Source: Methylobacterium amylolyticum
Lineage (GTDB): Bacteria; Pseudomonadota; Alphaproteobacteria; Rhizobiales; Beijerinckiaceae
DNA: 32,788 nt
NCBI RefSeq assembly: GCF_030700245.1
Contig: NZ_JAUYZI010000056.1
Span: 1 to 32,788, forward strand
Direction of reading: 5' to 3'
In this document: in pieces, positions 1-6,933 of the stretch
Layout: every line of letters starts with the position of its first letter
How positions within the stretch are numbered: the stretch's first letter is position 1
Notes under the pieces: model-generated
What the model was told of the DNA's origin: nothing
The model's input: the letters and a program-made list of their open reading frames with translations, nothing else
The model's database searches: none
Translations under genes and position numbers: made by a program

Positions 1-45
1 GGGCCACGTTGCGTATCGGCCCGGCGCTGGTGAGATCCGGGGTTC

Positions 46-80
46 CCCCGCCCGTGAGCAGATCGGGCGGGGCCGAACCG
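46..80. repeat. REP-like hairpin, copy 1
   Basis: A perfect 9-bp stem, CCCCGCCCG at 46-54 and CGGGCGGGG at 64-72, encloses the loop TGAGCAGAT. It is followed by CCGAACCG. The 30 bases 51-80 match 2558-2587 at 29 positions. It lies about 40 bp beyond the stop of the minus-strand receptor gene, so it could act as a transcription end or an mRNA-stabilising hairpin. A decayed second unit (TGGTGAGATCCGGGG at 29-43) sits just before it. Confidence 0.75.
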
Positions 81-119
81 CAGGACTCGAAAGCGAAGAC
101 ATCCCCGCATCGTCGGGCT

Positions 120-2099
120 TCAGTGGCCGACCGCACGAGCGATCTTGCCCTCGACGGGCTGCACGAACTGCACATTCAAGCTCGCGCCGGCCCTGTGGCG
201 GATCTCACACGTGACACGTCGCCTTTCGTCGTCGATCGTCATCACGAACCGTTCTGGGATCTGAGCGTGCCCGAGCACATGCAGCCGCGCGCCCCCGTCC
301 GACAGGTCACGGACCGAACAAGCGACGCGCCCACCACCCGGCAGGTGGATCTCGGCAGGTAGCAGGACGCGAGTCCGCTTGTCGGTACGCCGCTCCTCCA
401 TCCCCACCGTCCAATCATCCAGGCTGGTGCTGATGCGCGACACACCGCTGGCCGCCTGCCGCATGCTGACCAGGATTTCCCCCGTCGCCCGCGCCTGCTC
501 GTCGGTCGAGGCGCTCACCCCATCGACATGCCCACTGATCGCGCCAATCGCCGCGGTGATTGAGGCTAGGGTACCAGCCACCTCGTCCGACACGGTCTGC
601 ATGCCGACGATCTCACCGTTGATCCGCCCCGTAGCCGCAGCAGCCTGACCGGCCAGATCCTTCACCTCGGCCGCCACGACCGCGAAGCCGCGCCCGGCAG
701 CCCCGGCCCGGGCCGCCTCAATAGTAGCATTCAGCGCCAGCAGGTTGATCTGCTGGGCGATCGACGAGATCGTCGCGACGACACCGCTCATCGCGCCCGC
801 CGCGGCGCGCAATCGCTCGGTAGCGGCATCCGCCTCGCCGGCGCGTCCGTGGATCTCATCCACGCTAGCCTTGGACTCGGTCATGCTGCGCGAGATCTCC
901 TGGGCCGCAGCATTCATGGTTTCCGCCGCGTCGGTGACCACTTGGACGCTGTCGAGCGTCCGCTCGGCTGCCGCCACCGCGACCGCGCGCGCCTCCATGT
1001 TCGCGGTGACATCGGTGGCGTACTTGACGATCTTGGTCAGCCGACCGCTGGGATCGAAGATTGGGTTGTAGCTCGCCTGGATCCATACCGAGCGGCCGTC
1101 CTTACCAAAGCGCTGAAACATGCCTGAAGCGAAATCGCCGCCGCGCAGACGGTCCCAGAAGGCCACGTACTCCGGCGTCCGCGCGTAGCCGGGCTCGACG
1201 AACATGGCGTGCGGCCGACCCCTCACCTCTTCAATCGTATAGCCGACCGCCTGTAGGAAGTTCGGGTTGGCGTCGAGGACCGTGCCATCGGGGGCAAACT
1301 CGATCACCGCCTGGGAGCGGTTGACGGCCGTCAACTGCCCGGCTGCGTCGGCGGTCTGTAGCTTTTGCGCGGTCACGTCGACTGCGAATTTCACCACCTT
1401 GACCACACGCCCGTCGGCGTCGGTGATCGGATTGTAGGTCGCCTGGATCCAGATCTCGCGCCCACCCTTCGCGAAGCGTCGGAACTCAGCCGACTGGTAT
1501 TCTCCGCGGCCCAGCGCCGCCCAGAAGCTCTGGTAAGCCTCCCCGGCTTGCTCGGCCCTGTCGACGAACAGCCGGTGGTGCTGGCCCCTGATCTCGTCGA
1601 GGGTGTAACCGACCGCGGCGAGGAAGTTGGCGTTGGCGTCGAGGATCGTGCCGTCCGGGGCGAAGGCGATGACCGCCTGCGAGCGGTGAAGTGCCGCGAT
1701 CTGGCCATCGAGGTCCAGGGCCTGGACGGTCTTCTCGGTGACGTCGGTGGCCAACTTGACGACCCGGGTCACCCGCCCGCCACGCCCGAGCACGGGATTG
1801 TAGGTCGCCTGGATCCACACCTCCCGGCCGTCCTTGGCCAAGCGCCGGAACGTGCGCGTCTGCCCCTCGCCGCGGCGCAAGGCGTCCCAGAACGCCCGAT
1901 AGGCGGGGCCGTCGCGCTCATCCGCTCGGACGAACCGGCGATGGTGCTCGCCCTTCAGCTCGGCGAGCGTATAGCCCATCAGGTCGAGGAAGAGAGGGTT
2001 GGCGGTCAGCACCGTACCATCAGGGGTGAACTCGACCCGGGCCCGAGATCGGTCGATCGCCGTCATCAGCGCACGCAGGTCGGCATCAAAGAGTGGCAT
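120..2099 (-). CDS. Soluble chemotaxis-type receptor: three PAS domains, MCP signalling domain, PilZ domain
   Basis: This 659-aa protein has no membrane segment, so it probably works in the cytoplasm. Three PAS domains lie at about residues 20-122, 142-243 and 263-365. They are so alike, each with a W-I-Q-A-(T/S)-Y-N-P-(V/I) strand and ending in DVT, that they are clearly internal duplications. A coiled-coil methyl-accepting signalling hairpin follows (about 370-560), with the conserved tip around residues 449-475 that contacts CheA and CheW. A PilZ domain closes the protein (about 568-655) and shows both c-di-GMP-binding signatures: RxxxR (R571, R575) and DxSxxG (D598, S600, G603). By family knowledge, PAS domains of this class often bind haem or flavin and sense oxygen or redox state. 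The ligand cannot be read here. The protein probably joins a redox or energy signal and c-di-GMP level to motility or another Che-like pathway. Confidence 0.93.
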   Translation of the reverse strand: MPLFDADLRALMTAIDRSRARVEFTPDGTVLTANPLFLDLMGYTLAELKGEHHRRFVRADERDGPAYRAFWDALRRGEGQTRTFRRLAKDGREVWIQATYNPVLGRGGRVTRVVKLATDVTEKTVQALDLDGQIAALHRSQAVIAFAPDGTILDANANFLAAVGYTLDEIRGQHHRLFVDRAEQAGEAYQSFWAALGRGEYQSAEFRRFAKGGREIWIQATYNPITDADGRVVKVVKFAVDVTAQKLQTADAAGQLTAVNRSQAVIEFAPDGTVLDANPNFLQAVGYTIEEVRGRPHAMFVEPGYARTPEYVAFWDRLRGGDFASGMFQRFGKDGRSVWIQASYNPIFDPSGRLTKIVKYATDVTANMEARAVAVAAAERTLDSVQVVTDAAETMNAAAQEISRSMTESKASVDEIHGRAGEADAATERLRAAAGAMSGVVATISSIAQQINLLALNATIEAARAGAAGRGFAVVAAEVKDLAGQAAAATGRINGEIVGMQTVSDEVAGTLASITAAIGAISGHVDGVSASTDEQARATGEILVSMRQAASGVSRISTSLDDWTVGMEERRTDKRTRVLLPAEIHLPGGGRVACSVRDLSDGGARLHVLGHAQIPERFVMTIDDERRRVTCEIRHRAGASLNVQFVQPVEGKIARAVGH

Positions 2100-2598
2100 G
2101 AGGCGTCCATCACGATGCGTCGGCTAACATCGTCCGCTGCTGGTACGTGACTTTTGTTAATCAGTGGTCAATTGACGTTTCAGGTAACGTATACGTGTTG
2201 CTACGATGAAAATACGTCTTACGTCAGACTAGATCTTGAGTAGACGAGGACCGTGTCTACCGGGGGTTGTGGAACCGAACGTTCTCCCACCGCCTCATTC
2301 CGTGCGGTCAAACCGCTCTTCAGGTCGGCCGCAGGGGAACGGGCCGATCTGTGCGGACCCAGAAAGCTCCTTTTCTGACCTCGGATCGCCCAGTGCCGCT
2401 GTGACGCGCGCCCGCGGTGCCTTGCCCCGGTCGCATCCCTCTATGAGAGCCTGCCGCCTGCTGTCGTTGATCATGGATCAACCGCCAGCGCTCATCCTGA
2501 CCCCGGGCCGTGTTGCATACTTGGTCCCCGCCGCGAAAGCGGCATGTCCCCCGCCAGCCCGTGAGCAGATCGGGCGGGGCTGAACCGACCGCGAGAAA
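2100..2598. other. Non-coding gap upstream of the receptor gene
   Basis: These 499 bp separate two minus-strand genes. The part from about 2140 to 2230 is AT-rich for this genome and carries several TACGT motifs. On the minus strand TTGACC (2166-2171) could be a -35 element for the receptor gene, but no clear -10 hexamer follows. The open frame at 2236-2583 (+) has no family resemblance and runs into the hairpin repeat at 2549, so it is not called as a gene. Confidence 0.5.
2549..2587. repeat. REP-like hairpin, copy 2
   Basis: The 22 bases 2558-2579 are identical to 51-72, with the same TGAGCAGAT loop (2562-2570) and CGGGCGGGG right arm. The left arm has a one-base insertion that makes a small bulge. 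A second small hairpin, GCCGC-GAAA-GCGGC (2530-2543), lies next to it. It begins about 12 bp after the stop of the minus-strand gene at 2599. Confidence 0.75.
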
Positions 2599-2838
2599 TT
2601 ATCGATTGCGGTCCAACGTGATCGGATCAATCACACCCCGACCGTCCCGCGTGCGCCGCTCGTCCGCTTCTCGTGCTATGCGGGCCCATTCAGCATCGAA
2701 CCGATCGTAGAGCCGGGCCACGATGCCCAGCAGGAGATCGAGGACGACGCTGAACAGAGCTACCGATCCGATCACGGCGCGGGTGGCGATGTGCCCGACG
2801 CCCGACAAGAGACGGCCAAGCCAACGGAAGGGGTGCAT
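2599..2838 (-). CDS. Small membrane-associated hypothetical protein
   Basis: A 79-aa product with a hydrophobic stretch at about residues 8-38, probably one membrane helix or a hairpin, followed by a charged Arg/Glu/Asp tail. The start at 2838 is chosen because AGGA lies about five bases upstream. An in-frame start at 2892 would add 18 residues of Arg/Pro-rich sequence with no such site. I do not recognise the family. The REP-like hairpin follows its stop. Confidence 0.6.
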   Translation of the reverse strand: MHPFRWLGRLLSGVGHIATRAVIGSVALFSVVLDLLLGIVARLYDRFDAEWARIAREADERRTRDGRGVIDPITLDRNR

Positions 2839-2993
2839 GAGGTCCTGTTGGGATAGCGAATGCGGCGGGCGACCGCCCGGCCGATGACGCATCGGACTTC
2901 GTTCAGATCCCCGGACTCAGTGCGACTTATGGCGCAGCGCGAGGGTGCGTCAGGCCGCATGGCCCTGCGCCGCGGGCTGCCGTAGTCCGGCGC

Positions 2994-3377
2994 ATGGCCG
3001 CCTGCTCCGCTCCGACCCTCCTCCCCAGCGCTGTCGATGTCTGGCGCCACGCGATCGAGGGCATCCCGGCCGACAAGCCGCCGTGCCGCTACCTGACGCC
3101 GGCCAAGTGGGCCGCCCTGCGTGAGGCAGCCATCGACTTCTGCGACCGATACGGCGCGGAGGCGCATCGGCTCGGATGGACGGCGTCACAGCTCTTCGGC
3201 GTTCACCCCCAGCACGGCACCCTGCGCGTCGATGGCTGCGGGGCGATGATGATCAACGGCCGGAAGGCGACCGGCGTGGACGCGACAGGGGTGCAGCTCA
3301 GCAACCAGACCGCCCACCGGGACAAGCCAGGGCAGGAGACCGGCCCGCCGATCTGGGAGTTCGCGGCGAAGCGGTGA
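2994..3377 (+). CDS. Hypothetical protein, paralogue of the C-terminal part of the protein at 12912-13646
   Basis: A 127-aa protein. Its sequence runs in parallel with the C-terminal ~125 residues of the operon protein at 12912-13646: both have W..(A/G).......PPC, then GWTA..LFG.H, then G..RVD.CGA, then (H/Y)R(D/E)KPGQ and a final WEF. No function is known to me for this domain. Because the paralogue sits in the replication operon of the integrated element, this copy may be a stray phage- or plasmid-derived gene. Confidence 0.75.
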   Translation: MAACSAPTLLPSAVDVWRHAIEGIPADKPPCRYLTPAKWAALREAAIDFCDRYGAEAHRLGWTASQLFGVHPQHGTLRVDGCGAMMINGRKATGVDATGVQLSNQTAHRDKPGQETGPPIWEFAAKR

Positions 3378-3380
3378 TGG

Positions 3381-3605
3381 CTACATCGGCCCGAACTGCT
3401 CGACGTAATCGTCCGTCAGTCCGGCCAGCCGGCCTTGCACCATCAGGGCTTCGACGCGATGCCGCCGGGCCAGTCCTCGCATGGCTTCAGCTACGGGCTC
3501 GCCATCCAGGCAGTCCGCGGCGGCCGACAGTTCGTCCGCCATCGCGTTCAAGGCCATCGCCGCGGCGTCCATGGTGCTCATCAGATCCAGCATGATCTCG
3601 CGCAT
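3381..3605 (-). CDS. Small hypothetical helical protein
   Basis: A 74-aa product, probably all-helical (Met/Ala/Leu-rich first half, acidic and basic residues after). It is convergent with the gene at 2994-3377, with stops three bases apart. The frame is open up to 3869, but that extension would cross the REP-like hairpin at 3676-3704 and has atypical composition, so the start at 3605 is preferred. ATG at 3593 is an alternative. Family not recognised. Confidence 0.55.
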   Translation of the reverse strand: MREIMLDLMSTMDAAAMALNAMADELSAAADCLDGEPVAEAMRGLARRHRVEALMVQGRLAGLTDDYVEQFGPM

Positions 3606-3675
3606 ACCCGGAGATTGGCGCAGGGCTGATTGGCGCCCAGACTGTGCGGTTGTGGCCTGAGCGATCGTGTCATTT

Positions 3676-3704
3676 CCCCGCCTGGTGATCGGATCCGGGC
3701 GGGG
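3676..3704. repeat. REP-like hairpin, copy 3
   Basis: The stem CCCCGCCTGG (3676-3685) pairs with CCGGGCGGGG (3695-3704), with one T-G wobble, around the 9-base loop TGATCGGAT. Stem, loop length and loop sequence mark it as a variant of the hairpins at 46-72 and 2549-2579. Confidence 0.65.
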
Positions 3705-4005
3705 CCGGGCCAGATTGCGGTGCCTCACGTCGAATTGAAGGGCGCAAGCCTCGATACGTCCTGCGTGGGGATCCGTGAGACTTGGATCCCCCCGCGAAGC
3801 TCGACAGTATCTCGAAATGCTGCGCCGCTCCTCTCCTGCTTTCCGGATCGTCGTCATCCCCTGCACCATGCAGGCGGGTTGCTTCTTGTGGACGATCTCG
3901 TCGGCGGACGGACGAGAGATCGAGCGCTCCCGCTTCGCTCACGCCAGCGCCTACGGTGCTCGGATCACGGGCGAGATACGGGCCCGGGAAATCGGCATCA
4001 GGATC

Positions 4006-4026
4006 TGAGCAGGCCGAACCGACCGC
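4006..4026. repeat. Decayed REP-like copy 4
   Basis: The sequence reads like 2562-2590 with about ten bases of the hairpin right arm deleted: TGAGCA is joined directly to GGCCGAACCGACCGC, which differs at one position. It starts two bases beyond the stop of the minus-strand gene at 4028. Confidence 0.5.
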
Positions 4027-4027
4027 C

Positions 4028-4246
4028 TTACCGTTCGAGCCGGTAGATCACGCCGTCGACCATCTCGACGCGCCAGCCGAGAGCGGTGAGCGTGTCGTGA
4101 GCGAGCGTTGCCGGGTCGGTGGCGCCCTCCCCTCGCGCCTCCATCGCCGCGCGGATGTCGTGCATTTCCATAACCGACGGCGTGCCGTGCTCGACGTGGT
4201 GGTGCTCGATCAGAGCCAGGGCTGCGGCGGTAGTCCTGCCGGTCAT
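4028..4246 (-). CDS. Small hypothetical protein
   Basis: A 72-aa product with His- and Glu-rich helical character in its first half and a short basic end. The start at 4246 makes an ATGA overlap with the stop of the gene at 4243-4443, which suggests the two are translated together. A start at 4273 is also possible. No family is recognised. Confidence 0.55.
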   Translation of the reverse strand: MTGRTTAAALALIEHHHVEHGTPSVMEMHDIRAAMEARGEGATDPATLAHDTLTALGWRVEMVDGVIYRLER

Positions 4247-4443
4247 CGGCACCAAGACGCGGCCCCACACCATCGCATCTGGCGGATCGAGCCCGTGGTG
4301 GCTGGCCCGTCGATGAGCGCAGGCCCAACGAGCTGCGGATCAGGCTGGTTCGCGTGCATCAGCGCGACTGATGACCAGCAGCAGAACACGAGCGCGAGGA
4401 TCCAGAGGGCGGCGCGCGCGGTACGGGTGATACGCCTCGACAT
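4243..4443 (-). CDS. Small exported or membrane-anchored hypothetical protein
   Basis: A 66-aa product. Basic residues (MSRRITRTARAA) are followed by a hydrophobic core to about residue 30, the form of a signal peptide or membrane anchor, and then a short soluble part. Its stop overlaps the next start by ATGA, the best evidence that both small genes are real. The ribosome-binding site is weak. Confidence 0.5.
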   Translation of the reverse strand: MSRRITRTARAALWILALVFCCWSSVALMHANQPDPQLVGPALIDGPATTGSIRQMRWCGAASWCR

Positions 4444-4841
4444 GCGGCGACGGTGGGCGCGTGAGGTTAGCGAACCGTTGCTGTCGGAGGGCGGGCTCAA
4501 GAGTCCCGCTCGCAAGGTCTGATCGTGGCAGCCAACGCCATGGTGGGCACCCTGTAAAAGGACCCGATTTTTTATTCGGAAATAGGGGCGGTCGCAGGGG
4601 AGTGGGTCGACTTGCGCGGGTCCTAAAAGCCCCCATTGCGAGCGCGTCGGGCTGCCGGACCACGCCGGGCATAACCGTAGGATCGCCGCCTGAAAGGTCG
4701 AGACCGGAAGGTGGACGTGGGTGCACCATTCCACCGAACGTCTGCGTCGACTTCAAGCTATTGTGTCGCAGTATGGTGGGTAACTTTGCGTCATGCTCGG
4801 CCTTAAGGTCGCTTCAAGCTGCACAGTGGCTGGAGCTTCGG
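4444..4841. other. Non-coding gap
   Basis: These 398 bp lie between divergent genes. They contain an AT-rich patch at about 4565-4585, unusual for the genome and a possible promoter area for either side. No convincing coding sequence or hairpin was seen. Confidence 0.4.
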
Positions 4842-5069
4842 ATGCCCCGGTTCTTCTTCAACGTGTTCGACGGACGATCCCTTCTGGACACAGATGGAGT
4901 CGAGCTTCCGGATGACACCCTCGCCCGGGAAGAGGCTCTTCGCATCGCTGGCGGTGCCATAGCGCGTGAGGCAGCCCGGATCGCGGCGAACCTCGTGTGG
5001 AACATGGAGGCGCTCGACGAGACTGGGCGATGCGTCTACCGCATCAATCTCAGTATCACCACAGGCTAA
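4842..5069 (+). CDS. DUF6894 family protein
   Basis: A 75-aa protein that begins MPRFFFNVFDG and continues with an acidic D..G.ELPD segment, the pattern of the DUF6894 family, which is abundant in Methylobacterium and other Hyphomicrobiales. Function is unknown. The start is placed at the ATG directly before PRFFF; GGAG lies about seven bases upstream. It is convergent with a second DUF6894 gene, and the two stop codons overlap within the four bases CTAA at 5066-5069. Confidence 0.8.
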   Translation: MPRFFFNVFDGRSLLDTDGVELPDDTLAREEALRIAGGAIAREAARIAANLVWNMEALDETGRCVYRINLSITTG

Positions 5070-5296
5070 ATGCTCTCGATGCGACAATTCAGTCGAACGG
5101 TGCACACCACCTCGTTTTGATTGCGCCTGACCTGCACGACAGCTTCACTGCCACTCGGTAGCCCGACGCCGGTCATCGCAAATTCTGTGGCGATTTCGAT
5201 CGCGGTCCGACACGCGGTTATCCGATCCGGCAGATCGCGCCCTTCGTGATCTCGCGAAGTGATCTCGCCGTCCAAGTCGAAGAAAAAGCGCGGCAT
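5066..5296 (-). CDS. DUF6894 family protein
   Basis: A 76-aa protein that begins MPRFFFDLDGE and has the same D..G.DLPD pattern as its convergent neighbour, so the two are probably divergent duplicates. The start at 5296 is supported by AAGGACC about six bases upstream. An earlier in-frame start at 5317 would only add PGQGPG-type sequence. Function unknown. Confidence 0.8.
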   Translation of the reverse strand: MPRFFFDLDGEITSRDHEGRDLPDRITACRTAIEIATEFAMTGVGLPSGSEAVVQVRRNQNEVVCTVRLNCRIESI

Positions 5297-5469
5297 TCCA
5301 GGTCCTTGGCCCGGCAAACTGCCGCAGTGATGGAGCGAGCATGCTTGCGCTGCCCGAACGGATAACCGACCGTACCGATATGCGATCCAGAGGGACGACC
5401 CGTTAGATGACGGCCACGGCTCGCCAGGCGGCCGCGGTTTGCAGCTCGCCCGGCTCGCGCATCCTTCGC

Positions 5470-5766
5470 CTACCGGCCGTGCTTCGCCAGGATCGCGCGC
5501 ATTGCCTCCGTCACCAGCGCCTCGATCGAGTTGCCGGCTCGGCCGCGCTCCATCACCAATTCACGGGACAGGCCGCGCACCTGGGCGATGAGGTCCCGGT
5601 CAAGCCACACGGTGAAGGCTTGCCGGTTCTCCCGATGATCCCGGGCTTTAGGTGTAGGTGTACCTAAACTTTGAGGTTGAGCTTGCAGTTTAGGTTGATG
5701 TGTAGGATCCAGGATCGGCTGCTCCCCGACCACGAAGGATGCGGACAGGCTCGGCCGCTTAGCCAT
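5470..5766 (-). CDS. Ribbon-helix-helix DNA-binding protein, likely partner of ParA
   Basis: A 98-aa protein. The first ~45 residues are Pro/Gln-rich and probably disordered. Residues 49-95 fit a ribbon-helix-helix fold: the beta strand QAFTVWLD, then two helices ending in IEALVTEAMRAIL. Its gene overlaps the end of parA by eight bases and has GGAGAAG upstream of the start. In type Ib partition systems a small ribbon-helix-helix protein binds the centromere and represses the operon, and that is the likely role. The DNA for its disordered tail carries TTTAGG sites that also occur upstream of parA. Confidence 0.75.
   Translation of the reverse strand: MAKRPSLSASFVVGEQPILDPTHQPKLQAQPQSLGTPTPKARDHRENRQAFTVWLDRDLIAQVRGLSRELVMERGRAGNSIEALVTEAMRAILAKHGR
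5645..5694. repeat. TTTAGG site cluster inside the ribbon-helix-helix gene
   Basis: Three sites, TTTAGG (5647-5652), CCTAAA (5663-5668) and TTTAGG (5689-5694), lie in the part encoding residues 25-41. GCTTTAGGTGTAGGT (5645-5659) is identical to 6516-6530 upstream of parA. Shared sites at both ends of the operon suggest DNA bound by the encoded protein. Confidence 0.6.
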
Positions 5767-6436
5767 TCTGCTTCTCCGCGCGCTTGCGCTTCACCTTGAG
5801 CCCGACCTGCTTCGCCACCCATCGGAACAGCGCGTCGATCTCCTCGGCGCCCTTCCCGCCGGGCTCAATCTCTTGGATGGTGCTGCCGTCGATCAGGCAG
5901 GACTTATAGCCCTTGCGGTGGCAGACGAAGGGGGCGCCGTGCTCCCGACCGGTCGGGATCCCGCGGGCGACGAAGCCGGCGGCGGCGTCCTTCACGTCCT
6001 TCTTGGCGCCCCGCACGTCCACGTCCGTGAAGATGACGAAGTTCGGCTTGCCGAGCCCCTGCGCCATCGCATGCGAGGTCGGAACCGCGTCCATGTCGGC
6101 CAGCGAGGTCCGCGAGGGGATCAACACGAGGTCGGACAGCTCGGCCGCCCGCTTTCCCATGATCTCAGCCTTGCCCGCGGTGTCGATCAGAACGAGCTCA
6201 GCGCCCTGCCGCTCGAACTCGCGCAGAGTGGGCTCCAGAAAGTCAGGCGTCGTCTCCGGTCGGACCGGTGGCCCGTCAGCCTGTCGTCGGGTCGACCACA
6301 TGCGCAGGGTGGCCTGCGGGTCAGTGTCCACGATTGCCGCGAGGATACCGGCGTGGTGGGCGGCGACGGCGAGATGCGCCGTCAGCGTGCTCTTGGTACT
6401 GCCGCCCTTCAGCCCAAGGATCGAGACAACCCGCAT
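5759..6436 (-). CDS. parA: ParA family partition ATPase
   Basis: A 225-aa protein with the deviant Walker A motif KGGSTKST (residues 10-17), where K10 and K15 are the two family lysines. It also has DTDPQ (37-41) and a Walker B strand LVLIDTAG (81-88). The length matches small ParA proteins without an N-terminal DNA-binding domain (type Ib). These ATPases bind DNA nonspecifically and move plasmids or integrative elements to daughter cells with a centromere-binding partner, here probably the next gene. The start at 6436 is chosen because GGAGGT lies eight bases upstream. The upstream region has TTTAGG sites, so the operon is probably autoregulated. Confidence 0.9.
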   Translation of the reverse strand: MRVVSILGLKGGSTKSTLTAHLAVAAHHAGILAAIVDTDPQATLRMWSTRRQADGPPVRPETTPDFLEPTLREFERQGAELVLIDTAGKAEIMGKRAAELSDLVLIPSRTSLADMDAVPTSHAMAQGLGKPNFVIFTDVDVRGAKKDVKDAAAGFVARGIPTGREHGAPFVCHRKGYKSCLIDGSTIQEIEPGGKGAEEIDALFRWVAKQVGLKVKRKRAEKQNG

Positions 6437-6457
6437 CGCCGCACCTCCGACACCTCC

Positions 6458-6535
6458 CCTAAACCGTGTACGCTCAAGGTCCAACGATACAGTTTAGCTT
6501 GAGGTCCAGGTGTCCGCTTTAGGTGTAGGTTTAGG
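6458..6535. promoter_or_regulatory. Candidate centromere/operator upstream of parA
   Basis: The stretch contains CCTAAA (6458-6463), TTTAGC (6493-6498), TTTAGG (6518-6523) and TTTAGG (6530-6535), plus two copies of AGGTCCA. The 15-mer at 6516-6530 is repeated exactly at 5645-5659. It is AT-rich against the background. Position and repeats fit a parS/operator for the ribbon-helix-helix protein; binding is inferred. Confidence 0.55.
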
Positions 6536-6618
6536 GTGTATGTCCTTGCGCTCCAACCAGCCTAGGCGTAACCTCCGATAAGACTGTTTCTCGGAAGTTT
6601 GCCCGGTAGGCGGCGCCT

Positions 6619-6933
6619 ATGGCAGCGATCCACCTGATAGACGGAACGGGCGATGCCCGGCTGCCGCTCAAGCCGAAGGTCGGCGCGCCGTGCAACGGCT
6701 GCGGGCTGTGCTGCGCGGCCGAGCCCTGCGGGATCGCGCGCGAGTTCATCGGCGCCGGTGTCGAGGGACCGTGTCCCGCGATGGAATTTGGCGAGGGCCG
6801 GTTCTGGTGCGGCATGGTCCGCAGGCCGGGCCACTACCTCGGACTGCCGCACGCCTGGGCGGACGAGACGATCGGCGCCACGATCGCGGGCATGCTCGGG
6901 ACGGGACAAGGGTGCGATGCCGACGACGCCTGA
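6619..6933 (+). CDS. Cys-rich YkgJ-like metal-binding protein
   Basis: A 104-aa protein with the motif PCNGCGLCC (Cys 25, 28, 31, 32) and further cysteines at 37, 52 and 64. This is the CxxCxxCC pattern of YkgJ-type proteins, proposed to bind zinc or an iron-sulphur cluster; the biochemical role is not known. It overlaps the start of the recombinase gene by 17 bases, so the two are probably made from one message. Confidence 0.7.
   Translation: MAAIHLIDGTGDARLPLKPKVGAPCNGCGLCCAAEPCGIAREFIGAGVEGPCPAMEFGEGRFWCGMVRRPGHYLGLPHAWADETIGATIAGMLGTGQGCDADDA

Larger units (their letters stand above)
3606..4027. other. Non-coding gap with two REP-like copies
   Basis: These 422 bp hold the hairpin at 3676-3704 and the decayed copy at 4006-4026. 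Several frames are open because of the high GC content, but none has a good ribosome-binding site or a recognisable protein. I see no other element. Confidence 0.5.

Noticed and set aside
1365..2150. 261-codon open frame on the plus strand
   Set aside because: Antisense to the PAS domains; repeated peptide patterns simply mirror the PAS duplication.
2236..2583. 115-codon open frame on the plus strand
   Set aside because: Ends inside the REP-like hairpin and has no family or ribosome-binding site.
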